52,245 nucleotides of DNA from Catenaria anguillulae PL171 (GCA_002102555.1 MCFL01000176.1:1-52245), one strand, 5' to 3'. Positions 20,744-30,932 are shown, counted from the stretch's first letter. Numbers and translations: made by a program. The notes: generated by a model not told the origin, from the sequence alone.

Positions 20744-21372
20744 AAATCTCATGCCAGCTAGACAGGCCGAAGCCGCGATGCAGCGAGCGCCGGCGTCCGC
20801 CGGCGCGAGTTGCAGAGCGGCGAGGCCCATATCCTGTCGGTTTTTGCCCACAGATTGTAGCTCTTTGGAAGCTGCATCGCAAGCCGATTGGTTCTCAAGC
20901 CAGCGCTTCAAACCGGACGAGGCCACGTTGAATGAGGACAAAAACTTGCGCTCGTTGGCGTTTACCACTGCCGAGAGGTATGGCTTTGAGCCACCTCGTC
21001 CTCGACCCTACACTTGGAGTTTTGGCTTGACCCTTTAGTGTCTGTACATATGTGAAGTCGGCTCCTACCTAGTCCGTTCCACCTTTTGCGTCTAAACATT
21101 ATTCTCCTTGCAGAGCGGCGAGGCCCGTATCCTGTCGGTTTTCGCCAATAGATTGTAGCTGTTTGGATCATTCACCGAGGCCTGAGGGACAGCGCATATG
21201 AACTTCCAGTGCGTTAGCACCAGGTAGGCCATATTTAATCATCTATGGATCATTATTTGCATGCAGCATTGAAGCACAGACAAACTCGAAGCAATTCCTC
21301 ACAGCACCAATCATCCACGGTGACTATCCTGTCCCACTGTCCACTGGCACTCAACGCAAACCATACCATACC
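20744..21372. other. Intergenic stretch with 60-bp direct repeat
   Basis: No gene supported. Contains a direct repeat at 20810-20869 and 21108-21168, and the upstream flank of the AP-3 sigma gene. Confidence 0.4.
20810..21168 (+). repeat. Direct repeat pair of about 60 bases, 300 bases apart
   Basis: Copies at about 20810-20869 and 21108-21168 share TTGCAGAGCGGCGAGGCCC, ATCCTGTCGGTTTT and AGATTGTAGCT with a handful of substitutions. They look like two remnants of a dispersed element or a local duplication. Confidence 0.65.
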
Positions 21373-22047
21373 ATGATCCGCCTCGTCCTCGTCTTCAACA
21401 CCCACGGCAAGCCCAGGCTCGTCAAGTTCTTTGACCGCGTCCACGTCTCCAAGCAGCAGGCCCTCCTCAAGCGCACCGCCGACCTCATTCTCGCACGGCC
21501 AAAGAACGCTTGCAACTTTCTCGACCCGCAAGAGGCCTCCTTGCCACCATCTTCGTCTTCCTTTTCATCTTCTTCTTCACAGTCCTCGCCCGACTCGACC
21601 ACCGTCGCCTCCCATGACAAGCCAGCGGTCGACGACGACTTTCCACTCGCCGCCCTGCTCGGCCACCCTTCTGCCCCAGGCAAACTCAAACTCGTCTTCC
21701 GCTTCTACGCCACGCTGTGCTTTGCCATGGTCGTTGACGCGGCCGAATCCGAGCTCGCCATCCTCGACCTCATCCAAGTGCTCGTTGAATCGCTCGATCA
21801 AGCACTTGGGCCCAATGTGTGCGAGCTGGACCTCGTCTTCAACTTTGACCGAGCACACATGCTGCTTGCCGAAATCATTCAGGGTGGCCTGGTCCTCGAG
21901 ACCAATGTCAAGACAATTGTGGCCAATTATCGCATTGTGGCCGAGGCGGCCAAGCCCAGCGGGGGCGCCGTTGGGGCATGGGGAAAGGGAGTAGCGGATA
22001 GGATGACAGCGGGACGGGCAGCGGGAGGTGGAAGGATGATGGGTTGA
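21373..22047 (+). CDS. APS3: AP-3 adaptor complex sigma subunit
   Basis: Small subunit of the AP-3 adaptor, which sorts cargo from Golgi/endosomes to the vacuole. The longin-type fold is clear: MIRLVLVFNTHGKPRLVKF at the start, CNFL before the insert, then KLVFRFYATLCFAMVVD, AESELAILDLIQVLVESLD and NVCELDLVFNFDRAHMLLAE, ending with GGLVLETN. The "HGKPRL.KF" and "IF.FD..H..L.E...GG.V.ETN" signatures favour AP-3 sigma over the sigma subunits of AP-1 and AP-2. A Ser-rich insert of about 45 residues (about 52-97) splits the family's CNFL...KL.YR.YATL region. The C-terminal tail is Gly/Ala-rich. Single exon. Its stop lies about 330 bases before the left arm of the large inverted repeat. Confidence 0.9.
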   Translation: MIRLVLVFNTHGKPRLVKFFDRVHVSKQQALLKRTADLILARPKNACNFLDPQEASLPPSSSSFSSSSSQSSPDSTTVASHDKPAVDDDFPLAALLGHPSAPGKLKLVFRFYATLCFAMVVDAAESELAILDLIQVLVESLDQALGPNVCELDLVFNFDRAHMLLAEIIQGGLVLETNVKTIVANYRIVAEAAKPSGGAVGAWGKGVADRMTAGRAAGGGRMMG

Positions 22048-22377
22048 CACCCCGTCGAGGTTTTGCTGTTGAAGTGTACATAGTTGGAACTGGTCTGGTC
22101 GACTGTCATCCTCGGGCGAGGGGATGGAGGGGCGGAGGGATTCCAGGGGTTCCAGGTGTAGTGGGCGGCGAGAAAGGTCAGCTGCGCATGTGGATCAGGA
22201 TATCAATACAATTCACTTTATCCATACAGCGCCGCTCATGGCCAGGATGACTCTCCTTGAGCTAAGCATCCATGGCTGCGGCCGTTGTCACTTATCAGTG
22301 ACATGCATACACATCACCGACGAACCAGCTGACGCACGTATGTTTCATACTCATGCTCCATGCTATGAATAGTTAGA
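22048..22377. other. Unique sequence upstream of the left FNIP-like gene
   Basis: Between AP-3 sigma and the left arm. It holds the upstream flank of the left FNIP-like gene and is not shared with the right copy. No gene seen. Confidence 0.45.
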
Positions 22378-22395
22378 GCAATACCATCATCCGCC

Positions 22396-25062
22396 ATGTT
22401 CAATTCATTCCGGCGGCCATCGTCCTCGGGCGTCCCCTCGGCCTCGTCCTCCTCACGGCCATCGACGCCAACCACGGCGGCGACTGTTGGAGATCCAGCA
22501 CTGCAGTCAATCGCACCATTGCCGCCGTCCATGTGCCCGCCAGAATCCACTTCGCTGCGATGCCTCGTGTGCCAGCAAGACCCGTCGTCCTCCGGGGCCA
22601 AGCTTCCACTGTACGACTCGATCCTTGCTGCACACCCATCCGCGACTGCAAACGGCGTCGGTCCTACTGGTACCACCACCAGCAACAACCGACCGAGGCG
22701 GCTGCATTCGCCACAGCTCGAGTTGATTGCCCAAATGATGTTTGGCGCCACGCCGCTTTCGCACAAGGGCCGATCCACCAAACTGCACGAGGTCCGGTTA
22801 CCCGCGTCTGCCCTGTATCCTGTTCCTACCCCGGGGCATCATCAACACCCGAGCCATCAGCAAGGGCCGGTACCTGCTGCTCAGTCATCGGCCAGCGCGC
22901 CACCACCGCTGCATGGAGCAGGTATGAACGTTGCGGCCATGACCATGGCCACGGCTTCGCAATCCTCGTTTGCCTGCCAACACGCGACAGAACCGCCCAG
23001 CACAACGGCACCCAATGCCATTCTCGTCACGTCCTTGTTTTCCATCTCGCTCGCCCACTTGGACCACTCGATTCGCACAAAGCTCTCGGCATCTTCGGCC
23101 AACCCATCGGACCCATCTTCACTTGCCACCTCATACGCGTCGTCGCTTGTGGGCCTCGTCCCAACTGTCTTGTCCTCGCCCAGCTCCAACGTGCCCAGTG
23201 GTATTACTAGTAATGCCCAGTCCGTGTTTGACCTGTCATCGATTCCAATGGACCAACTCAAGCTTGCCGCCCGTCGCCTCACCCGATCCATGTACGCCAT
23301 CGGCCTCATTTTGCCGTGCGCGTGCCCAAGGTTTCGGCAGTTTGTGCTCTCGCAGCTCGCAACCATTGAGCGACTCATGCTGCGAGTGCAAGCGCATGTA
23401 TCGAGACTGGTTCTTTCCGAGTTTATCCATTCATGGCAACCTGGCAATGCGTCGTCATCGGTAGTTGGCGGTGGTGGTCGCGGGCCTCTCTCCTCCTCGG
23501 CGAGACGCACACCGGCTTCAATCAAGGGTCCTGAGATTCGATACTCGATGCAAGACACGCTTGCGCTCGCCATTGACGATCTGCGCGCCGAAATCGTCCG
23601 AATCTACCTTGCCTTGTCCACTCCGTCAGGCTCACCTGCACTTCAACTCGTGTATCACCCGACACCGCCCACGCCAACACTCAACCGCCGCATCTCCATG
23701 ATGTCCATGTCGAGCACGCGCTCGTCCATTCTCGAGGAAGGCGCAAGGCGCGCCAGTCTGGCGCCGCGATCCGAGTCTGACGTGCTGCTTGTTCCACCAC
23801 CATCGAGCCTGTTGAATGCGACGGTGGCGGTGTTGTTGACGTGTACGCGCAAGTGGTTTACGTGGGCCTTGGGTGCGCCGGGGATGGATGTGCAGATGCT
23901 GGATCAGCAAGTGCCAGGAGGCGATGTGGACGCGGATTTCAGGGTGGTGGTTGTGGGCAGTGGAAACGAGAAGGAGGCGGCGGGATGGATCGAGGTGATT
24001 GGGCTGTTGATGGATCCACCAACGGAGGAGCGGCAGCAGCACTCGAGGAGTAATACAGGGATTGGTGAAGAGGAGGACGAAGAGGACGAGCAGCACGGTG
24101 GAGCATCCGTCACCTTGGCGGGTGGCCTATCCACATCAACAATCGTGACTGAAATCGGACCCGCAGCAGACTCGTACCCGTTTGTTTCGGCGACGCAAGC
24201 ACCCAAGTACCCTGGTCCATTATCCACGTCTTGTCCTGTCGACCCAACTCCCGCAGACACGCCCACGCCGCCCGCGTCACGTCATTTTCTCTTTCTGGCG
24301 TCGCTCCCACTGCAATCCTTGCCAGCACCCCTCTCGCCCCACGACTATTTGCGCATCCGACTTGAGGCCGCCGAATCCATTGCCATCCAAGGCTTCTCAC
24401 CTGCCACGCTACCATCCGCAACCGACTCGCGCGACGGTTGCTCGGCGGCAAGTCCCATCTGGGCCGACCTTGACCGACCCTGTACACTGCTCATTGTTGA
24501 CACGCACGAACACCGGCTGCTGCTCGTGACTGCACGTGCATTTGACGAGACACGTGGCGACGCAACCGTGCATGCCATTTCGCCCTGGGAACACTTATGG
24601 ACCACCTTTTCGTCCACGACCGACTCCTCGGAGGGCCCGCTTGTGCTCACGGGCCTGGGTCCCGCGGGCCGCGCCGTGTACACCAACATTGTGCGTGTGC
24701 CGCTCACGGACGCGGCGGTTCCGCCCGTGGTCGCACAGCTGGTGGCGTCCTTGTTCTTGAGTGCGGTCCAGTTTGATCGGGCAACAGCCGTGGCGCATTG
24801 CAGGCAAGTGTTGGGGCAGGCGGTGGCGAGTAGGGTGGTGGCGTGTGCGGTGCTTGCGTTGGGGAAAGAGGAGGGGAATCCGGTGGTTGGCGAGCAGGAC
24901 AGGGTTGTGCCAATCAAGGCCTGGGGTTCATCGGCGGCTGCGGTTGATGAGGATGACGGAGAAGAGGAAGAGGTGGGTGTGGGCGTGGTGGCGGATTTGC
25001 TTGGGTGCAATGTGCGGGATGTCGGGCTTGTGCGATACTTGCGCGGGCAGTTGATGGGATGA
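22396..25062 (+). CDS. Folliculin-interacting protein (FNIP/Lst4)-like, left copy
   Basis: 888 residues, single exon. The N-terminal block MMFGATPLSHKGRSTKLHEV matches the FNIP N-terminal signature ("MxFGSxxxSYKGxTxKIH"). The rest is a long protein with Ser/Pro-rich linkers and alternating hydrophobic segments, such as LNATVAVLLTCTRKWFTWAL, which resembles the FNIP mid-domain helix, and a C-terminal helical/strand region (VACAVLALG...NPVVGEQDR...LRGQLMG). FNIP/Lst4 pairs with folliculin/Lst7 and acts on Rag GTPases to control TORC1 in response to amino acids. Residues 1-110 contain a CLVC pair that I cannot interpret. The protein is identical to the right copy at 33165-35831. Only 18 bases upstream are shared between the copies, so their promoters differ. 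The family call rests mainly on the N-terminal motif. Confidence 0.65.
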   Translation: MFNSFRRPSSSGVPSASSSSRPSTPTTAATVGDPALQSIAPLPPSMCPPESTSLRCLVCQQDPSSSGAKLPLYDSILAAHPSATANGVGPTGTTTSNNRPRRLHSPQLELIAQMMFGATPLSHKGRSTKLHEVRLPASALYPVPTPGHHQHPSHQQGPVPAAQSSASAPPPLHGAGMNVAAMTMATASQSSFACQHATEPPSTTAPNAILVTSLFSISLAHLDHSIRTKLSASSANPSDPSSLATSYASSLVGLVPTVLSSPSSNVPSGITSNAQSVFDLSSIPMDQLKLAARRLTRSMYAIGLILPCACPRFRQFVLSQLATIERLMLRVQAHVSRLVLSEFIHSWQPGNASSSVVGGGGRGPLSSSARRTPASIKGPEIRYSMQDTLALAIDDLRAEIVRIYLALSTPSGSPALQLVYHPTPPTPTLNRRISMMSMSSTRSSILEEGARRASLAPRSESDVLLVPPPSSLLNATVAVLLTCTRKWFTWALGAPGMDVQMLDQQVPGGDVDADFRVVVVGSGNEKEAAGWIEVIGLLMDPPTEERQQHSRSNTGIGEEEDEEDEQHGGASVTLAGGLSTSTIVTEIGPAADSYPFVSATQAPKYPGPLSTSCPVDPTPADTPTPPASRHFLFLASLPLQSLPAPLSPHDYLRIRLEAAESIAIQGFSPATLPSATDSRDGCSAASPIWADLDRPCTLLIVDTHEHRLLLVTARAFDETRGDATVHAISPWEHLWTTFSSTTDSSEGPLVLTGLGPAGRAVYTNIVRVPLTDAAVPPVVAQLVASLFLSAVQFDRATAVAHCRQVLGQAVASRVVACAVLALGKEEGNPVVGEQDRVVPIKAWGSSAAAVDEDDGEEEEVGVGVVADLLGCNVRDVGLVRYLRGQLMG

Positions 25063-25289
25063 GTGCAAGAGGTATCGTACTGATGGTCCATGTCTCACTG
25101 GAATATTTGAGTTTTTGAAACCGGCCCAGCACCATGTCTCACCTGTTGACAATTTGAATAAGAACGGACCGAGGTGTGGATTCATATGCATATTCATCAG
25201 GCTCTCCGTCTGAATTTGAATGCCTCTCATACGCTGACACTCGTTGCAAACCAATTCAATCCCATCCATGTAAATTACTACCACTGATC

Positions 25290-26735
25290 ATGTCGTCCTC
25301 CTCCACACCTACGCCCGCGCCGACCAAGCCCGCCCCCGCTTCGCTGGACATTGCCACCGCTGATGTGGCCTCGCTGCCCGTGTCTGACACCACCAACGTG
25401 TCAACGCCAACACCCGCGGCCTCGGCAGATTCACCAGGAGCCCAAGCGCCGACAGAGCCAGTTCAAACCAATCCCGCTTCTTCACCTGACGCGGTATGTG
25501 TCTCAATCGATATCAATACGCGATTCCCACACCCGTTTGCCCCTCTTAAAGTGGAGCAACAACAGACTCGATCGATTGTTTGACCCATCTGAACCTTTCG
25601 AAACCAGCTCCACCCAGACCGCCGGCGACTCGCGACTCCATCGATTGTTCCATCGCGTGCGCCGCCAACCCCAAGCGCGCCAAAGAAAGGTCGCGCCGTC
25701 AACCCAACACCACCCTCTCCCGCATCTCTATCGACGACAACGGCGAGCACGAGCACACCCGCCATGTCGAAGGCGTTCATCAAGCGCCAAACTCTGGCCT
25801 TTGCCGCCACGTCGTTGGCCTACCACGGTGCGGCGGCTCTCGCAATTGAACTTTCTTCAACGGACTCTTCAGTACCCACCGACTCGTCCGAAAAGCATCA
25901 ATCCCAGGCTGCCCAAATCGCCGACTGGGCGGCGAGCGACGCCGCACGCGACTCGGGCGTGCAGTGTGGGTGGCCCACACACGGCGGCAATGGCGTATGG
26001 TCGTTGAGGCCAATGCCCGTGGCCAGGTATGCGAAAAGCATCCGCGATCGCGCGGGTTGGCGCGAGGAAAACTACGTCGCCGCCATTGTCGGCGGTTTGG
26101 TCCGCCTTGCGCAAGGCAAGTCAGTTTCGCTCGGCGGTCTTGTTCCACCCGACAAGCAAGCGTCAAGGGCAAGTTCGCCGCAGGGTGGATTGGCCGATGC
26201 TGCGGCTGGGCGTGTGCTGGAGGCCAGGGAGGACAAGGAGGTATTGATGAGCATGAAGGAGTTGGAGGGTTTGGTGGAGGGTCGCTGTGTCCAAGGAATC
26301 GAGGAGGAAGAGGCTGAACCGGCGCTCAAGAGCGCGGCGGCCGCTCGCGAGTGGGAGGCGGCAGAGACGCACAGCTTGTTTGCCGGCCTCAAGGATCTGG
26401 CGCAGTTGAGCACAGCATCGGGTAGCCCGAAGACGACAAGCGAGGCCAAGGGGAAGGCCAAGGCCAGTGGCAAGATGATTACGGTCAAGGAAGATTTGAG
26501 CGTTCCGGTCAAGGAACAGGAGGAGGAGGGTCCGTTGGGTGTGACCCAGTCTTTGGATGTCTTTTCAGGCACACGTGCAGGACAAGCCGTTGAGGGAGAG
26601 AACGATCCGGTCGCGGTGGTTGAAGGCGAGGCTGGGCATGAAGCGGGAAGCAACAAGAATGTTGAGTCAGAGCAGACCGTAGAGCACAAGATGTTGGAAG
26701 GTGTGCAGCTGGCCTCGACGAGCTTGGAGTCTTGA
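25290..26735 (+). CDS. Orphan protein family member A, left copy
   Basis: Not recognised. Two exons, 25290-25493 and 25608-26735, join in frame to 443 residues across an intron at 25494-25607 (GTATGT..CAG). The N-terminal 120 residues are Pro/Thr/Ser/Ala-rich and disordered. The core (about residues 165-290) contains RQTLAFAATSLAYH, a Trp-rich stretch (IADWAAS, GWPTHGGNGVW) and VRLAQGKSVSLGGL. A later block is LKSAAAAREWEAAETHS. The tail is acidic and Lys-rich. No signal peptide or clear membrane segment. The same blocks, in order, occur in the spacer gene (about 28718-29431), so this is a local gene family. The downstream copy on the right arm is identical. The core is conserved in order, which suggests a folded domain; no function is proposed. 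Confidence 0.75.
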
Positions 26736-27217
26736 GTCAGCTTTTGGTTTGCAGCGTGACATTGGATATTGTGGGAATTGTGATGAATTGTATCGAGTTT
26801 CCCCTGTCTCTTTGTTGAATATTTGCCGTTTTGTTTTCTCTCATTCTATTCAATTTTTTTGTAAGAAAGTTGATGTAAAGATTGGACGCATGTGAGCGTT
26901 GTGATTAGTGTGAGTTTCCCTTTACGTCCCATTAATCGATTGATCCTTGTCACTCACCTGCGTACACGGACATGTCATGATACTGATTCGGTCACGGAAG
27001 CATCTGAATTCACACCTGACCTCAATATACGTAAAAATCAATTGACTAAATACGTCCACCCCCACCGTCGACTTGAATCGTGCAGCAAGCAAGCAACGGC
27101 ATAACGTGACGCGTCACGAGTGAAACGTCCTCCGATGCGACCAATGCGCACACGCGTAGCCAAAAAAACAAGCACGGGCAGCAACTTTCAAAACACGTCA
27201 AGCTCTCTCCAACGATC
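26736..27217. other. Arm sequence downstream of orphan gene A, no gene seen
   Basis: 3' flank of the orphan gene, AT-richer. Small open frames only. Mirrored on the right arm at about 31009-31490. Confidence 0.4.
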
Positions 27218-27360
27218 CTCTCTCTCTCACTCACTCACTCTCACTCACTCACTCACTCACTCACTCACTCACTCACTCACTCACTCACTCACTCACTCAC
27301 TCTCACTCACTCACTCACTCACTCACTCACTCACTCACTCACTCACACACTCTCTCTCTT
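27218..27360 (+). repeat. TCAC microsatellite, left arm (long allele)
   Basis: About 143 bases of CTCTCT and TCAC repeats with single interruptions. The equivalent tract on the right arm (about 30933-31009) is about 66 bases shorter. This is the only large difference between the arms. The open frame that reads through it with a repeated THSL pattern is not a gene. Confidence 0.9.
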
Positions 27361-28131
27361 GCATTCAAAACATTCGTTTCTTCATTCTCATTCGCATGAA
27401 CAACATCCAAAAAAAACACGTGGGTGAGAAAATCTTGAAAACAAAAACACGGTCAGGCCGAATGGAAGACAACAAAAAAAAAAACGACAGTCCTGCTAGT
27501 GCCGCTGGATTCATGCCAGATGCTCGTTGAAGCCACTGTTGCCATGGAAATCGTTCCTTGTTTGCATTATGTTTCGCGGGATATGGCATGCGATTCGGAT
27601 AGCAATGTTTCCCTCCCGGTTCATCGCTCTGCGTCTTTTCTTTTTCGTCACTTGCAGCCGCCGCTGCTTGGATCGTGATGACGAAAACAAATGATGCTTG
27701 CTTCCACCTCACGCCCGCGTTACAGGCTCGTCCCACCATTGGAACCGAGACTGTGTGGTGTGACTGATGTGCTGCTTTTGGCTCGTCTTTTCGAGCATAG
27801 CAATGGGAATGGCACATGGCTTGTGACTTGTCGTGATGAAAAGCCAAAAAAAAACACAGAGACCATTTGGAATGACTTCAACCTCGCTCGCTAGCTATCC
27901 CGCTGATGCTGCCGAACCATGCTGGACGCTCGTTGAATCCCCTGTTGCAATTTCGGATTCCTCACAACACAGGCTTCCCAATTGCATTACGTTTCGCACG
28001 ATACAGTGTGGGCCGGATAGCAACATGTTTCCCTCCCATTCGCGATCCGAGTCATGGCATGGTGCATGCTGGCGACTTTTGGCTTGCTGACCCTCACACA
28101 CAGTTTGGCTCATCTTTGAAGCGAGATGAGT
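27361..28131. repeat. Diverged direct repeat pair at inner end of left arm
   Basis: Two related segments, about 27496-27640 and 27892-28060, share GCTCGTTGAA...TGTTGC, TTGCATTA(T/C)GTTTCGC and GATAGCAA...TGTTTCCCTCCC with many differences. Both lie close to the inner breakpoint of the large inverted repeat. No coding region is supported. Mirrored at about 30232-30796. Confidence 0.6.
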
Positions 28132-28717
28132 ATATGTCTGGATGGTCTGCTGGAGCGTAGAGGGAATGGTAGTCGTTTGAGCGTTGTCGGCGCAGTAGCC
28201 GTGATCGCTAGTTTGGATCGACGGACCACAAACCCCAGCGATTCCGGCGGGTGCGGAAAATGCAAGAAATGGAGCGGGAATCCTCATGTTGTGTGCGGGA
28301 ATCAGTCAAATCGGCGCGCAAATCATTACGATCGCCAGGGATGGCGGGATTGTCGGATGGGAGCGGGATTGTGCAGTTTGGGTGCGGGATTTCACATTTT
28401 GAACGCGGGATTCAGTAGATTGTCAGGGCCACAAATGGCCACCGATCACGGCCAAGCAGGGCCACGGTCGGGGGTCGGGCGCGCGCCAAAGTATTATTCG
28501 CTATTTTTCGCCTACTTTGACAGCACCATATGCATGGAATGTCCCGGCAATGGATTCCCCGCACTCGAACGCATCGCCTCATGGTCTCGCCGTCCCAATC
28601 TGGCAACCTCACCCGAGTGCCGGTCGATTGCAACCAACCTTGACGTAGCCACCAACCTTGACGCAGCCAACGTTCCCGACCACCCCACAACATTTCGCTA
28701 CGGCCATCCACACCTGA
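28132..28717. other. Left part of palindrome spacer, degenerate GCGGGAWT repeats
   Basis: Unique sequence between the arms. From about 28270 to 28420 the motif GCGGGA(A/T)T recurs six times, with steps near 20-22 bases in part, like a decayed tandem repeat. A plus-strand open frame (28126-28761) crosses it but shows no domain. It could contain a 5' exon for the spacer gene, which I could not confirm. Confidence 0.4.
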
Positions 28718-29431
28718 AAGCCCCCCATCCCGTCCGGCCACCCCACAACCGAGTGCAATAAGATCACGTGCTACGACAAGATTGGCGGCTTGATCGGGGC
28801 TGCTTGTCAAACTCTCCCGGCCGACAATAGGCAAACGCTTGCCTTCGCCGCCAACACACTCGCTCACCACGTGTCAAAGGCCTTGGCCATCAACCTCGCC
28901 GCGACGACCTCGCGCGAAACGGTCCGCGGCCATGCCCTGGCAATCGCGCAATGGGCCATGAGCGACACTGCATACGATTCTGACGTGGCCCTTGGTTGGC
29001 CAACACAGTCCAACGGTGTTTGGCGTCTAGATTCGGTGCGCGTTCGCAAGGACGCGACAACGGTCCGCCAGCGGGCCGGAAACACGGATCTCGAGTACCA
29101 GAATGCCATTGCCGACGCCTTGGTTCGGCTGCGCCAGGGCAAATCCGTTGGCCTTGGTGGTCTCGCATCGCCGCCGCTGCCCATTGTTGATTCACAATCG
29201 ATGGGCCAGTCGCATGGCGTCGGGCCGAGCGACGAGGAGTTGAGCATGGAGATGGCACCCGGATCTGAATCGCAAGGCGTCCCCACGCTCAAGAGTGCGG
29301 CGGCCGCACGCAAATGGGAGGCCGAGGAGACAAGGGAATCATTTGACAATATGGCCAACTTGGCGCGTGCTCGTGTGGCTGTTGGCGGAGACAGGGAGAG
29401 TGCAGAGCGTATTGTGTCTGGGGAATGCTAG
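28718..29431 (+). pseudogene. Orphan family member B (spacer copy), no ATG found, possibly 5'-truncated
   Basis: Diverged relative of orphan gene A, in the same order: RQTLAFAANTLAHH, IAQWAMSDTAYDSD, GWPTQSNGVWRLDS, VRLRQGKSVGLGGL, LKSAAAARKWEAEETRES. The frame opens at 28718 after a TGA and contains no ATG before the conserved core. The first possible non-standard start is TTG at 28790. An acceptor-like AATAG just before the RQTLAF block would allow an upstream exon, but no matching exon is evident. The protein also ends much earlier than gene A, lacking its long acidic tail. It is therefore either a two-exon gene with an undetected 5' exon or a shortened, decaying copy. The intact reading frame and G/C-rich third positions argue that loss, if any, is recent. 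Confidence 0.55.
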
Positions 29432-30160
29432 GCAGAGGCAGAAACGGCGCTCAACAAGGGAAGCGCCGAGTGAGTTTGATCGAGATGACCAATGGACAAG
29501 CCCATTGATACCCTGCTTTCATGATTTCATTTGTATCATTTCCTCGTCTTGTAGTCGTTTCTGTCTTGTCGTACCTCAGTTTCAATAAAGTAAGATAGTA
29601 TGTTCATTCTCTTTGCCAATTGTCACTTCATAAATAAAATGTTCAGCCTTCTGTCGGATAGGGCTCACGGACCTGCCATTGCATTGCTTCAATCTTTCCC
29701 CCACTTGCTAGTAGCTTGGGAGGAAAAACGTGACATGTGAGCGTGTGTTGCACTCGTACATGCTGGATCGGACGCCAAAGCTTGGAGTGTACACGCCCCC
29801 AAGCCAGCCGCCAGCCAGCGCGGGGATGACACCTGCAATACATCGCTGTACAGTACAGCAGTCTGACCACACAGCACGCACGACCAGGACAACATGATGC
29901 TTTCTTGACAGTCGACGGCCGCGGATGGTCCTCATCATGAATGCATGACGACACGCATGCACACCCAGGTCAAATCAAATGGAGAAAGACATTGTGTACG
30001 CGAATTCAGTACGAATATGTATGTAGGTAGTATCCCAAACGTCCAAACAGTTGTCAACCAACAGTCAACACGCAGTCACCAGCCAATACCATTCCCTCTA
30101 CGCTCGAGCAGACCATCCAGACATATCGAGCCATAAAGCGGTTCATGATCAGTCACACCG
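29432..30160. other. Right part of palindrome spacer, no gene seen
   Basis: 3' flank of the spacer gene and unique sequence up to the right arm. Minus-strand open frames near 29643-29962 overlap each other in several frames and have no domain. Nothing else is supported. Confidence 0.4.
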
Positions 30161-30932
30161 ACTCATCTCGCTTCAAAGATGAGCCAAACTGTGTGTGAGG
30201 GTCAGCAAAGCCAAAAGTCGCCAGCATGCACCATGCCATGACTCGGATCGCGAATGGGAGGGAAACATGTTGCTATCCGGCCCACACTGTATCGTGCGAA
30301 ACGTAATGCAATTGGGAAGCCTGTGTTGTGAGGAATCCGAAATTGCAACAGGGGATTCAACGAGCGTCCAGCATGGTTCGGCAGCATCAGCGGGATAGCT
30401 AGCGAGCGAGGTTGAAGTCATTCCAAATGGTCTCTGTGTTTTTTTTTGGCTTTTCATCACGACAAGTCACAAGCCATGTGCCATTCCCATTGCTATGCTC
30501 GAAAAGACGAGCCAAAAGCAGCACATCAGTCACACCACACAGTCTCGGTTCCAATGGTGGGACGAGCCTGTAACGCGGGCGTGAGGTGGAAGCAAGCATC
30601 ATTTGTTTTCGTCATCACGATCCAAGCAGCGGCGGCTGCAGTGACGAAAAAGAAAAGACGCAGAGCGATGAACCGGGAGGGAAACATTGCTATCCGAATC
30701 GCATGCCATATCCCGCGAAACATAATGCAAACAAGGAACGATTTCCATGGCAACAGTGGCTTCAACGAGCATCTGGCATGAATCCAGCGGCACTAGCAGG
30801 ACTGTCGTTTTTTTTTTTGTTGTCTTCCATTCGGCCTGACCGTGTTTTTGTTTTCAAGATTTTCTCACCCACGTGTTTTTTTTGGATGTTGTTCATGCGA
30901 ATGAGAATGAAGAAACGAATGTTTTGAATGCA

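Larger units (their letters stand above)
22378..28131 (+). repeat. Left arm of 5.7-kb near-identical inverted repeat
   Basis: Reverse-complement match to 30161-35849. The outer end lies 18 bases before the FNIP-like ATG and the inner end at GCGAGATGAGT. The arm is 5,754 bases against 5,689 on the right. The 65-base difference is accounted for by a 66-base shorter TCAC microsatellite on the right and three single-base indels (five versus six T near 25,112; TT versus T near 27,651; AA versus AAA near 28,087). I saw no substitution in the parts I compared, and the two large proteins are identical between arms. Carries an FNIP-like gene, an orphan gene, a microsatellite and a diverged internal direct repeat. 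Confidence 0.95.

Noticed and set aside
20508-21038. 176-residue open frame with repeated RRQQPPASAD pattern
   Set aside because: Created by the 23-base minisatellite, which keeps all frames open; no domain outside the repeat.
22533-25091. Many long antisense and alternate frames over the FNIP-like genes in both arms
   Set aside because: Shadows of a GC-rich coding sequence; no domain, and the FNIP signature defines the real frame.
27218-27360. CRISPR-like array
   Set aside because: The repeats are simple four-base units without spacers.
27120-27530. Open frame with repeated THSL residues (and its mirror at 30762-31106)
   Set aside because: Translation of the TCAC microsatellite; length differs between the arms.
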